Shown: piece by piece, positions 1-8,922 of the stretch
Layout of the letters: the number at the start of each line of letters is the position of its first letter
How positions within the stretch are numbered: position 1 is the first letter of the stretch
Assembly: GCA_003024985.2 (NCBI GenBank)
Contig: PXIH01S0010290.1
Length of the DNA stretch: 10,163 bases
Source: Euperipatoides rowelli
Lineage: Eukaryota; Onychophora; Udeonychophora; Euonychophora; Peripatopsidae
Reading direction: 5' to 3' (one strand)
Notes under the pieces: generated by a model
Told to the model about the DNA's origin: nothing
The model's database searches: none
Seen by the model: the letters and a program-made list of their open reading frames with translations, nothing else
Program-made: the position numbers and the translations under genes

Positions 1-163
1 AAATAACTTTTTTTTTTTTACATTTTTTTTTTCTTTTTCTGGTGGAAATTTTTTTTTAGTAAAAATCTTTAAAAATCAATAATAATAAAAATTAAAAAAA
101 ATCAGTTATATTTGAGCTTTAATCAAACTTTCAAACAATAATATGATTTTTTTTTTTTTTCAG

Positions 164-298
164 GATCCTCACTTTTTTGGGAAACATATTTCTCAGGAAA
201 AACTTCAAAACAAGGGCTACGTAAAATGGCAATTATTATCAGATTTTCACCAAAATTCTTTTTATAATATGTGTCTTCCATTATATAAACCTTCTTGA
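164..298 (+). CDS. Candidate terminal exon of an unrecognised gene (3' end only)
   Basis: A run of T residues (about 147-160) followed by CAG at 161-163 makes a strong splice acceptor. From 164 an open frame of 44 codons begins DPHFFGKHIS, continues through GYVKWQLLSDFHQNS, and ends LPLYKPS before TGA at 296-298. The stretch looks like protein: it has Trp, Gly, His, Cys and Met, and is less AT-rich than its surroundings. An AATAAA follows 162 bp after the stop. I read it as the last coding exon of a plus-strand gene whose other exons lie left of the window. The entry phase is taken as 0 because that is the frame that reads well. I do not recognise the family and assign no function. It could be a chance open frame after a poly-T tract, or a pseudogene fragment; there is no upstream exon in view to test it. 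Confidence 0.42.
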   Translation, partial: DPHFFGKHISQEKLQNKGYVKWQLLSDFHQNSFYNMCLPLYKPS

Positions 299-459
299 CA
301 CTATGTTTATAAATCCTTCACAATTACAGTATGTACATTTTAAATTTTAATGTAATTGATTGTGTTCTAAACGCTATGTGATTATGATCATTTAGTTTAA
401 ATTATTACAGACCTGTTTAATTGAAGAATTTTGATCCAGGTTCTGATGGTTTCCAGAAA

Positions 460-465
460 AATAAA
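460..465 (+). other. Possible polyadenylation signal (AATAAA)
   Basis: AATAAA lies 162 bp after the stop of the candidate exon at 164-298, a reasonable place for its poly(A) signal. AATAAA is common by chance in DNA this AT-rich, so the support is positional only. Confidence 0.25.
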
Positions 466-599
466 TTAGAATAAGGTAATTTGATATTTATACAGTACAC
501 CACTCATATTTTTTTATTTTCAATAATTATGCCTAATGCCTTTTTGTTCTACAAGTTTTCTCTGCTTTTACATGCTAACAAGAGTTCTTATAGAATATT

Positions 600-912
600 G
601 CTTCGGCCGCATGCAGGGAAAGCCGCGATGAAATTAAAATTACAACCATTGGAGGCACGGCAGACATTTAAATTGTCCGAGATTTGGCGGCTAGAAATAT
701 TAGTGCTTGGAATGAGGGGGTGGAGGTCAGCTGGCCAATTCATCAAGGCCACAACAATGAAGAATAACAAGTTACAGGGGAAGAGATGTTCTCACGAAAG
801 TCACAAACAGACCTTGGAAAAAGATGGAAGGCCCAAGCAGCTCATCACAGGCTCGGATCCAGATCGACCCTATCGTCTAATGCGATTCCTGAGGGCTCCA
901 ATTGAGGAGTAA
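600..912 (+). other. GC-rich island with an unidentified ORF
   Basis: From 601 to 900 the sequence is about 48% G+C by hand count (145 of 300), while the 60 bases before it are about 28%. The change is abrupt on both sides, as expected for an inserted or retained segment. One plus-strand frame is open from 481 to the TAA at 910-912 (143 codons); the part inside the island is rich in Lys and Arg and ends in RFLRAPIEE. The opposite strand is also open for 60 codons (588-770). I recognise no domain in either direction. It may be a fragment of a transposable element, a decayed exon, or part of the 3' UTR of the gene ending at 298. An open frame this long is not decisive at this composition. Confidence 0.35.
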
Positions 913-938
913 CTAATTGCAGATAGACAAACTTTACA

Positions 939-1107
939 ATTCACTGTTAAAGAAATTTTATGGTTAAAGTATTTTTTACTAAAATTGTCATTAGCTAAAT
1001 TTAACTTAAAAAAATTTAAATTAACCATGTAACTATCCTGGTTGCACTACCCCATGTGTTACAAAAAAAAAAATGTTTTTCTAATTTTATTTACTTATTA
1101 AAAATAA
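939..1107 (+). repeat. 169-bp exact direct repeat, copy 1 (ends at an N)
   Basis: This stretch is identical base for base to 2380-2548 (offset 1441), including an 11-A run. The match stops exactly at the single N at 1108, and the second copy begins exactly after the N at 2379. That geometry fits two contig ends that overlap by 169 bp and were placed apart instead of merged, with another contig (1109-2378) between them. A biological duplication bounded exactly by two gap characters is much less likely. Confidence 0.95.
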
Positions 1108-1108
1108 N
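1108..1108. other. Single-N assembly join
   Basis: An undetermined base directly after copy 1 of the 169-bp direct repeat. It marks a contig join, so continuity between 1107 and 1109 should not be assumed. Confidence 0.9.
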
Positions 1109-1410
1109 TATACTGTATATATACACTAACAATCTTGACATGAACCGCAGTGAATTTTATTTATGATGATTTAAATTTCACACATATCTCATTTCATATC
1201 TCTAAAAATAAATGGAATTAAAATCTACTTTTTTGTTTTTATATAGTTTAATATGCTACTGAAATTGTATGTATTTTTTTTTCTTAAAATAATTATTTTA
1301 AAATTAAAAATATAAAGAATTTCCAAAGTGGAATTATCAATCTCCATCACCAATGGTAGATGGTCCTTTGTCCTTCGGCTAAAGTTAGTATAAGACTGAC
1401 TGACTTTTAA

Positions 1411-1795
1411 ATTATTTCTACTAATTTTTAACTAAAATGCTTACTATCTAATTAAAGAAAAAAGAAGCGTGGTTTGATTAAATAAATTGAGTTTCTACCT
1501 TATCTGGTTCGATTTTTATTCAGTATTTAATATATATAATTTTGTATTTTCAACCATGGTAGACTAATATTGCTTTGTAGACTGTAGCCATTTAATAAAT
1601 GATGTACGTTTTAAATAACTAGGTCCATCTGATGGCTTTTCTAGAAATCACATGATAGCAGGATGACTACTGGATATTTTTATATATGATGTGATGTTTT
1701 ATCTATAGATTTAAATATATTTTATTGCCATTTTATTCATACATCAACAGCCTGCCACAAAACACTACAGTTGTCAGTGGTACTAGGGTGGACTA
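1411..1795 (+). repeat. Long inverted repeat, left arm
   Basis: The reverse complement of 1930-2287 aligns collinearly to this arm over its full length with small indels. Shared landmarks include AAAATGCTTACTATCTAATT near the outer edge, TTTTTATTCAGTATTTAA, the ATAGCAGGATGACTA block, ATCTATAGATTTAAA and TGGTACTAGG at the inner edge. Identity in the better blocks is near 85-90% by eye, lower near the spacer. The left arm carries about 18 extra bases near 1681-1700. No conserved ORF is visible. It may be one arm of a foldback element, or one of two head-to-head copies of a dispersed repeat. Confidence 0.9.
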
Positions 1796-1929
1796 AATAT
1801 CTAAATAAAAAATAATAATAATTTTAAACAATTCTAATCCTTTGGAATGTTATACAAACATTTGATTTTCATCCAATAACAATCATAAAACCTAGATATA
1901 TTTATAAATATGATTTAATTGAAAAATAA
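1796..1929. other. Spacer (loop) of the long inverted repeat
   Basis: About 134 bp of AT-rich sequence between the two arms, with no matching partner in the window and no ORF. In a transcript it would form the loop of a hairpin with a stem of over 350 bp. Confidence 0.7.
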
Positions 1930-2287
1930 TCTGTCCTAGTACCATTGTCGACTGTAGTAGCCTACTTTGGGGCTGAATGTTAACGTTGGAATGGCAATAA
2001 AATATGTTTAAATCTATAGATAAAAGTATCCAATAGTCATCCTGCTATTGTTTGATGTCAAGAAAACCATCAGATTGACCTAGATATTAAAATAAGATGT
2101 CATTTATTGGATAGTGTCAGTCTTCAAAGCAACTAGTTAACCGCGGTTGAAAAAACAAAATTACGTATTTTAAATACTGAATAAAAACCAAATCAGATAA
2201 AGTAGATTTTTTTTAAAACAAATCAGACTTCTTTTCTCTTTAATTAGATAGTAAGCATTTTAGTAAATAATTGGTAGAAATAATTTT
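1930..2287 (-). repeat. Long inverted repeat, right arm
   Basis: Reverse-complement partner of 1411-1795. The inner edge begins CTGTCCTAGTACCA, and the outer edge ends in the TAGAAATAATTT that mirrors AAATTATTTCTA on the left. Homology stops on both outer sides at about the same point, suggesting a defined element boundary. Substitutions and indels between the arms mean they are old, or are diverged copies, and not a fresh palindrome. Confidence 0.9.
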
Positions 2288-2378
2288 TTTAATTTTTGTT
2301 TTGCAATACCTGCCAAAAGTTGCATTCTTGTATGAAAAATTAGCATGTAATTTTTTTTTTTTGGATTTGAATAACATC

Positions 2379-2379
2379 N
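2379..2379. other. Single-N assembly join
   Basis: An undetermined base directly before copy 2 of the 169-bp direct repeat. Together with the N at 1108 it delimits a 1270-bp contig that holds the long inverted repeat. Confidence 0.9.
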
Positions 2380-2548
2380 ATTCACTGTTAAAGAAATTTT
2401 ATGGTTAAAGTATTTTTTACTAAAATTGTCATTAGCTAAATTTAACTTAAAAAAATTTAAATTAACCATGTAACTATCCTGGTTGCACTACCCCATGTGT
2501 TACAAAAAAAAAAATGTTTTTCTAATTTTATTTACTTATTAAAAATAA
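2380..2548 (+). repeat. 169-bp exact direct repeat, copy 2 (starts at an N)
   Basis: Identical to 939-1107. After the shared block this copy continues naturally into 2549 onward. If the two copies are one locus, the true sequence without the middle contig runs from 1107 directly to 2549. Confidence 0.95.
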
Positions 2549-5500
2549 TTTGTTAATAAATCATTAGTATAATTTACAAATTCAGACCTTGTAATTTTAT
2601 TTACTCTCTTAATATATTTTCTTTTTTTCTTCATATTGTTTTAATACTTTTATTTAAAGAGGTTGTAATTTTATTCGCTAGCATAATTATTTCTTTAAAA
2701 TTATCCTTAATTAAACAATTACAAAAACAAAATGGCCATTATAACTTTGCAACAACAAAAACTAAAATTTCTCTCAAATTAATTAAACAACTATTTACAA
2801 CAATGTAACTCATTTTGAAAGTTGAGCAAGCTGCCAAAAGTATTACACATTTATTATCACTTACCTTATTTTGTTAAAATTAATTATTTTCTCTCTCTTT
2901 ACTTCCTAAGAAGTAATGTAGCCCACAGTATGTTAAGTTAGTATCTGGTCGTCTTGAGTGGGAGAAATTGTTTGTGTGTGGGTCATGTTTATAAATAATA
3001 TTTTGGTACATTTGTCTTTTTTTTTTAATTGATTATTGACTTTCACATTTATTAGTTTAATGCAATTGATAATAAAGTTTAAGAGAAAAGAACAGGAAGA
3101 AAAAAAAAAACCACTTATTTAAATTCATCTTTCGCTTTAAAATATTAAATATGGTATTTAATTTTATATAATTTAAACTATAGACAAAGAACTGCTTTTT
3201 TTTTGTTTATAATTTTATTGACTACTGTTTGTGAAATATTTTTTTATTCACTTTATTCTCTCTCATAAAGAATCTATGAAAGATAACTAAATGAATGGTT
3301 TTAGCCTGTTTTTATGACAATTTATGTTCCAAATAAAGCCGGATTTTTGAGAAACAATTAATAGCGTTAACCGGGGACCAGATGTATATTGAATTCTTCA
3401 CAATTTCACATGAAAGCTAAAAATTAGCATTAAAAATATTTGATACAAAAAAAAAAANCAACTGATATTCTGAAAATTTTTTTAATGTTTATGATCAATT
3501 TTCATTTCTACCTTAAAATTTAGTTTGTTTTGGGCAAACAATATTAGGCTATCTTTAAAATTAAGTCTGAATTTATTTAAAAAAAAAATATCTTAAGGGA
3601 ATCTATGAGAGAGAGAACTAAATTCAGTAAGACAGAGAGTTATTGAAATTTTTAAAACTTTATTTAATCAGTTTAAATTTTTTGGCTTAACTCTATTTTT
3701 CATAAGCGAATAATCAACCACCTTTTAAAATAATATGTTAATGAGTAGGGTTGAGCTGAAAGCTGTTGTTCATAGTCAAACCAAAAAATGTTTACTTTGC
3801 ATAATGCCGTATATTGAAAATTTTGAAGCAAGTGAATTTAATCAAAGTGCCACTTGTTCAGCAACTTGCTGATAAATATTTCCTCTATCATTGCTTTGAA
3901 AATGCAAGTGAATGAAAAGAATCCTAAAAGGCAGACAAAATTAAACATCTAGTCCAAGTTTGGACAACATTTTTTTATTGCCTTGTTAAATTAAAGAATT
4001 AGCAAAGGAGAAGAATTTTGTGCTAAACCTGGCTCTCCAGACTCAAATCAAACTTTTCAGATTAGCTTCTAGGGTTTGCTAAAGATGTCACTTACTTAAA
4101 GCTTCAAGATGATAATCCTATAAGTGTATTAATATTTTAATCAAATTTAACATTTTTACTATTCATTTTAGTATAAGAAAATTTCTTCGACAATGGATCA
4201 GAGAATTGAACTCATTCTCATACTATACATACTACGGATTGGATTTGGATGTCACTGCGTTTTCTAAATTATGGAAAAGATATCCACTTAGACTTATGCA
4301 CTTACAGTACAGCTCATTCTTATATTTTTTTTAAAAAATAGGAAAGTAAGAAAAGTGAACAATTCATGATCGTACTTATGTACAAGTTGAGAGGACGCCT
4401 AACTGGTTAACATTATTTGTAAGGTAGATAATAGAGATAAAATAAGCCTGTGCATGCATTTATATTAGTTTTAAGTGTTTCTTATTAGATAGTATATTTG
4501 TGAAACTTTTTGACATGCAAAGTAACTAATTCTAGGGGAAAATTAGATTTTTCTCGTTAAATTTGTGTTGGGCTACTTTAAAAGTTTTATAAATGCCACG
4601 TTCTACCACATTTTTTTAACTATTATAACACTTTAAAAGTTTATTTAAGAATTAAGAAAATTATTAATCTCGTATTTTTTAGTCACCAAAATTAAATAAA
4701 ATACAAACGAATTCCAACTGATATTTATGCAATTGGCAATTTAATGTAATCCTATTTAAAATAAAACTATGGGAGAAAAAAAAAATCTTACTGTACATAA
4801 CATATGCCAAATCTACCAGTAGATTACGATCTACTGTTTGCCCACCACTGTTGTAAATGACTGGCCTTGAACAGCTTACTTAATCATTTTTTTTCTAGAG
4901 CTATAATTATGCTATAATAATTATTATTAAATCAAATTCAAAGATTTGTCAGACAAATAATTTTTCTGAAGTAATTAAATCACTAAACATGAGTAGAACT
5001 GAAATAAAATATATGAAACTCCTTATGTTTTACAATGTTACAATAATCAGTAATAATTTATGAAAAATTAAATAAGTACAGTATACAGTATATTGCATAA
5101 CTTGTGAGTTATTGTTGTTTTATGGCTTCCAAACAAAATAAAAACATTTTAGCTTGGGTTTAACCAGGATTTATGGGAATACTATAAATGTGTATGGGTT
5201 CACTCGACAGATGTTGGCTATCTAGAGAGATTTTTAGTAATTTACATAAATACTGTGGTACAAGTATAAAAATCAGGGCTTTCATTATTACAAATTAGCA
5301 ACTCAAGGATTATCTATAAATAAAATCTGATTGTCTATCTAACCAAAGAATCATTTTATTACTAGTCAACAGGTAACATCAGAAACATTATTTTCTCTAA
5401 GTAAAGCTAAGATATTTAAAAGGGTGGGTTTTTCATTTTCATCAAAGAATCTCAAAAAGATTTATGCTTTGTTTATTGGATGTTATATAAACATCTTACT

Positions 5501-6133
5501 TGGAGGTATAACATACAGTATATAAAATGGCATATCAGCAAAAAAAATCATAAACCTTATGTGGACAATAGTAAAATTGGTTCTTTTTATGTACAGTAAC
5601 AAATAGTCATTGGGAGCAGTATGTTATTTTATTCCTTTTATTTTGTAGCTTTAGTGTGACTGACCAAGCATGTCCATTATTGTCTTTTGCTTTGGAAAAT
5701 TGGTGAAATAGCTTTTTTGATGAAAAAATGGTTATTTGAAATTTTTAAAAAATGGACTGTCAATGCCATTGATAGTTAAAATGGCAGTGATTAAAAAAAA
5801 ATTTCAACCGTTATTTTTTTTTAATAAAGAAAATTTAAAAATGGCAAGTATGTTATTTATTTAGAACTATTTGAATACTGATGCTGATTTTTTTTTTTTT
5901 CCTCTTTATGTATAAATTTATATCTAGGAAAATATTGTGTTATTTCTACCTATATAATGCAGCTATATATTTATAGCTTTGTTTGTTTTTCTTAAACTTA
6001 TGGAGATCTACTGTACTTAAATTCTGGTACTGATTTTTTTTATATTTATATACGTTTTATATGTTATTTAATGTAACTCTATACTGTATTTGTTTTTTTT
6101 TTGTAACTTAGGCATCATTTTGTCTGATTTGTA
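2549..6133. other. AT-rich intergenic stretch without a convincing gene
   Basis: About 3.6 kb of low-complexity AT-rich DNA with many A and T runs and short CT runs (for example near 2890 and 3260). All six frames are broken by frequent stops. One weak exon-like frame at 4172-4334 is discussed in the findings. I see no RNA gene, no clear transposon coding sequence and no array. Confidence 0.6.
3458..3458. other. Single-N assembly join after an A run
   Basis: An N directly follows an 11-A homopolymer. Unlike the other two Ns, no duplicated sequence flanks it, so it may be a closed gap or an unresolved homopolymer call. Confidence 0.85.
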
Positions 6134-6175
6134 TAAGAATATATTCTTAAACAATAAAATTTGAATTTGAATTTA
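6134..6175 (+). repeat. Possible 3' tail of a non-LTR retroelement
   Basis: A perfect 16-bp palindrome (TAAGAATATATTCTTA, 6134-6149) is followed by AATAAA at 6153-6158 and then a short TTTGAA/TTTGAATTT tandem ending by 6175. A poly(A) signal running straight into a short GAATTT-type repeat is typical of the 3' ends of several arthropod non-LTR retrotransposons. Upstream DNA (about 5880-6130) is T-rich and could be a decayed 3' UTR, but no reverse transcriptase sequence is visible. The alternative is the poly(A) site of an unseen plus-strand transcript. Confidence 0.3.
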
Positions 6176-6492
6176 AACTGTATAGGAAGAATCTTAATTT
6201 GTTGATAAAGTTTCACTATGTGCACAGCAGTTATTAATTTTACTACCCAGTGTAATTAATGGTATTAGACTACTGCAAATTTCTCCATTCCCTCATTATT
6301 AAAAAATGTTCAAATTTCAACTTGCTTTCTTTTCATGCAAACAAGAAAAGTTTAACTAATTCCATTTGCTAAAAGTTTGAGTTATGAAAAGATAAATATA
6401 ATATAAAAATGTTCAGATACATCAATTTAGTTTATTATGAAATATTAATTTGCTGTAAATAGTGTAAATATAAAATGATAAATGCTTTTAAT

Positions 6493-6498
6493 TTTATT
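6493..6498 (-). other. Likely polyadenylation signal of ALDH16A1
   Basis: On the minus strand this reads AATAAA, 122-127 bp downstream of the ALDH16A1 stop codon, the first canonical signal noted after the stop. A second one lies at 6431-6436. Either could be used; the AT-rich background lowers confidence. Confidence 0.4.
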
Positions 6499-6619
6499 CA
6501 TTTTGTAAAACATTAAAAATATACTATATACAGTATGCCGAAAAAATAATTTTCAAGATACAATTTTATATAAAAAATTAAAAAAAAAAATTTATATGAG
6601 AAATCGTAAGGAAACACCA

Positions 6620-6916
6620 TTAGTTAGCAAAAATATCACCCATAGGAATCCAAATGTTTTTGCATTGAGTAACATGGTAGAGAAACTCTTCTCCCTGACC
6701 TTGATTCAGATCCATCCAATCACGATTATTACCATAATTTACCCAAGTCCGTTTTAAATTCTCTGCCGATGCCCATTCAACATATTTTGAACCTTCAGCA
6801 GTACCAAAATACCACATAGCCTGGACATCTTGATGCTCAGTCAAAAACTTGCTGAGATGGTCCCTCACACCGGTAATAATATTAACTACTCCTGGTAAAT
6901 CTGAAGTTTCAAAAAC
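6620..6916 (-). CDS. ALDH16A1: ALDH16A1 last coding exon
   Basis: 98 codons and a TAA stop at 6622-6620. It begins VFETSDLPGVVNIITG, continues with the EHQDVQAMWYFGTAEG segment, which stands in for the ALDH Rossmann 'hpdvdxiaFTGSTexG', and then carries the family-specific tail with YVEWAS and WIPMGD. The chain ends where a full ALDH domain would go on to its catalytic subdomain, in line with the truncated C-terminal domain of the family. Coding continues upstream of the GTG at 6868 by splicing, so that codon is an ordinary Val and not a start. Confidence 0.93.
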   Translation of the reverse strand, partial: VFETSDLPGVVNIITGVRDHLSKFLTEHQDVQAMWYFGTAEGSKYVEWASAENLKRTWVNYGNNRDWMDLNQGQGEEFLYHVTQCKNIWIPMGDIFAN

Positions 6917-8001
6917 CTACAAAAATGAATAAAGCAAAAATAATAAAAAGCCACAAGATAAATGATCCATGACAAAAAAAAAAAAAAGAACTTACTTGAT
7001 ATAAATTTAAAGCAGGAAGAGGATAAGTCTGACTTGGTATTATAACAACACTGTTTCCTAAAGCAATTGCAGGAGCAAATAAAGACACAAAAGCCAGGAG
7101 TGGGTAAACATCAGGACAAGCAATACCAATAACTCCCATAGCGTCATAAAGTTTAAAAACTGTACCATATGTAGTAGTTTCCTAAAATATAAAAATAAAG
7201 TGGGGATTGCAGGCTAGATTTTATCAGTAAAAATACAAATCAAGAAATCAGTACATTATTCCCATTAATTCTTTAAATTTTTAAAATTCAGAACTTAACT
7301 ATTTGATTAGAAGATTAAGAAATGATTATCTGGGCAAACTTTAAATAATTATTTAAAAAACAAATACAAGGGTTGTTTTTTTTTTTTTTTACTAAAAATT
7401 ATGTTTTAAATTATTTTTATTTATTTATAAGAACTTTAAGAAATTATTACAATTAAATGTCATAACTTTTTGCCTCAATCTTTATTATTTCAATAAAAGT
7501 TCATTTAACATGATTGCAATCAATATACAGTATGTGAAACATGACCCAAAATCAAATTTTCTAAACATTTACCCCAAAAACTAATTAAATTTATAAGTAA
7601 TCCAGTTCAAATTGCTGACAATTTGATAGGTATTTCAATAAAATACCAGAAGTTGGTTGCACTAACCTTAGGTTATACTAGGAAAAGTGAGAAACACAAT
7701 GTCAGACAAATGGTCATTGCTTTTAATTTGATTAAAAATATTTCCTCTAAATTTAAAAAAAAAAAATATTTATCTTTAAATGATTAAATAATTTACCTGA
7801 ATTGTTCCCCTATATTTATCACAATAGGCAGCCCAATGAAACAACCTCTGTATTGCTACATCAACTTCTAAGCTGCTATCTGGTTCATCTTTTCCACATG
7901 AATCCATTAAAATCTTTATAAATTCCTTCCGTCGTACTTCTAGGTTTTCGGCCAAATAATACAAAATCTGTGCACGATTGTGGCCTGAACGTTTTTGCCA
8001 A
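6620..8001 (-). CDS. ALDH16A1: ALDH16A1, 3' part: last three coding exons, join(6620..6916, 6996..7181, 7797..8001) on the minus strand
   Basis: These exons encode the C-terminal 228 residues of an aldehyde dehydrogenase family 16 protein, a large cytosolic member of the superfamily with two ALDH-like domains. In the fragment, residues 1-11 (WQKRSGHNRAQ) and the following ILYYLAENLEVRR match the helix that starts most ALDH domains. Residues 104-111 (APAIALGN) are the classic APALAxGN motif, and 136-146 (DLPGVVNIITG) the LPxGVxNxxxG motif. Residues 175-180 (YVEWAS) and the terminal WIPMGD are hallmarks of the ALDH16 C-terminus. Splice sites are canonical and phases agree across all three exons (0 at both internal junctions). 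The incoming intron is phase 2, so residues before W1 lie past the right edge. No catalytic Cys or Glu motif is present, as expected for this non-catalytic domain. The family usually runs to about 800 residues, so roughly the last quarter is here. Confidence 0.92.
6917..6995 (-). other. ALDH16A1 intron, 79 bp, phase 0
   Basis: A short intron with GTAAGT donor, a T run of about 14 bases near the donor, and a TTTTGTAG acceptor. Removing it joins LNLYQ to VFETSD in frame and restores the ALDH fold order. Confidence 0.9.
6996..7181 (-). CDS. ALDH16A1: ALDH16A1 exon, second from last
   Basis: Exactly 62 codons, from ETTTYGTVFK to LNLYQ, with acceptor TTTTAG before 7181 and a consensus donor GTAAGT at 6995-6990. 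It carries DAMGVIGIACP (the ALDH 'xPvGVvgxIxPWN' strand) and APAIALGNSVVIIPSQTYP. Where catalytic ALDHs have a cofactor-binding Lys before Pro-Ser (VVLKPSE), this protein has Ile, which fits a domain that no longer binds NAD in the usual way. Confidence 0.92.
7182..7796 (-). other. ALDH16A1 intron, 615 bp, phase 0
   Basis: Begins GTAAAT and ends TATTTTAG on the minus strand. The content is AT-rich, with a 16-base run of T at about 7375-7390 and no visible ORF. It also holds one TACAGTA heptamer at 7526-7532. Confidence 0.88.
7797..8001 (-). CDS. ALDH16A1: ALDH16A1 exon, third from last
   Basis: Bounded by an acceptor (T-rich tract then AG at 8003-8002) and a donor (CAG then GTAAAT from 7796). 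Its 205 bases are one base completing a split codon plus 68 full codons, from WQKRSGHNRAQ to DKYRGTIQ. It covers the N-terminal helices of the second ALDH-like domain. The RLFHWAAYCDKYRG segment corresponds to the usual ALDH 'fRyyAgwadk' helix. The upstream exon is not in the window. Confidence 0.9.
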
Positions 8002-8638
8002 CTAAAAAAAAAAATCAAGATGATTACTTTTTAAAATATATTATAAAACATGCAAATTAAATCCTGATACATTCATCATGCCAACTAGTTAGCAAGATGA
8101 ATATCTCAGGAACAGGGAAAGCTAGAAGGTAAAAACTGGCAATTCACTATGTAAGGCCATTGAAATATTTTACCCTACCCCCTCCACCAACTTTTTTATC
8201 TAACAATCAAAGATTTTAAAAATAATGTTTCTCTAGAATTTAAAAAAATACTCAAAATTTCCTATTATTTTTTATGTTTGGAGGAAAATCAAAATATAAC
8301 TATCACTGTCTAATAGGCGTAATTCCAGTAATAATAAAGCCAGCACTCAAGAGTTTTTTCTTAAAGCTGTTAAGCAAGGCACACAATAGGAGAAAAAAAA
8401 CTTTGTCGTTTTCATACTTGGCAGTTTTTTAATGATGCAAAAGTTATCGCAAGAGTATTCTGACACACACTAGAATTTTTTTTTATTTGAAAGTTTTTCT
8501 CTTAGTGTGCGTACTCCTGTTGTCAAAATGGAGTGACATTCAATGACTACCACATTGATTTGTATATTATTGTATTAAATATACATGTATATACAGTATA
8601 TGCATAAAAATAAATAGATTTTTTAATTTCCAAGCAGC

Positions 8639-8717
8639 GACGATTCAGTTTTAAATATCGAAGTCATTTACCTATTGTATTACATACAGTATAATACCAA
8701 TGGCTTGCAGAATCGTC
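8639..8717. repeat. Small inverted repeat, GACGATTC ... GAATCGTC
   Basis: GACGATTC at 8639-8646 is mirrored exactly by GAATCGTC at 8710-8717, across about 63 bp that include a TACAGTA heptamer. It lies inside the larger 8463-9077 element and may be one of its subterminal repeats. Confidence 0.4.
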
Positions 8718-8922
8718 TTTTTTAATAAAATTTAAGTGCTAGTTGTACAGACACGGATATTTTTCTACTTCTTGAATTAATAGTGATATTTCATCGTTCC
8801 AGTTTTTGTTGGCGAAGCGAGTGGCCAGCATTTTTATTTTTTAGTTAGTAAAGTCAAGTCACATGTTGTCAATTTCTCATCGCCCGGTAATTGGCTGCGA
8901 ACTTTGGCTTTGAGGAGAAAGT

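Noticed and set aside
588-770. Minus-strand 60-codon frame as a gene
   Set aside because: It is antisense to the longer plus-strand frame in the GC-rich island, has no recognised motif, and its existence is largely explained by the higher G+C there. It is mentioned only as a property of the island.
2260-2469. Minus-strand open frame of 69 codons
   Set aside because: It crosses the N at 2379, so it joins two contigs, and it is made of low-complexity AT-rich codons across the inverted-repeat edge and the 169-bp duplication.
3720-4140. Resemblance of short translated pieces to hAT-type transposase
   Set aside because: The fragments are a few residues long, in different frames and interrupted by stops. 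The likeness is too weak to name a family.
5649-5706. Possible terminal exon after TTTTGTAG, coding about 18 residues ending in ALENW
   Set aside because: Too short, with only a weak acceptor and no partner exon. Frames like this are expected by chance in T-rich DNA.
6917-6989. Continuation of the ALDH16A1 frame past LNLYQ into a Phe-rich tail
   Set aside because: This is translation of the 79-bp intron: a GTAAGT donor sits at the junction, and the ALDH motif order resumes exactly at the next acceptor.
8002-8018. Extension of the 7797-8001 exon upstream to an IFFF segment
   Set aside because: That part is the polypyrimidine tract of the acceptor. The ALDH similarity begins at the Trp just after AG.
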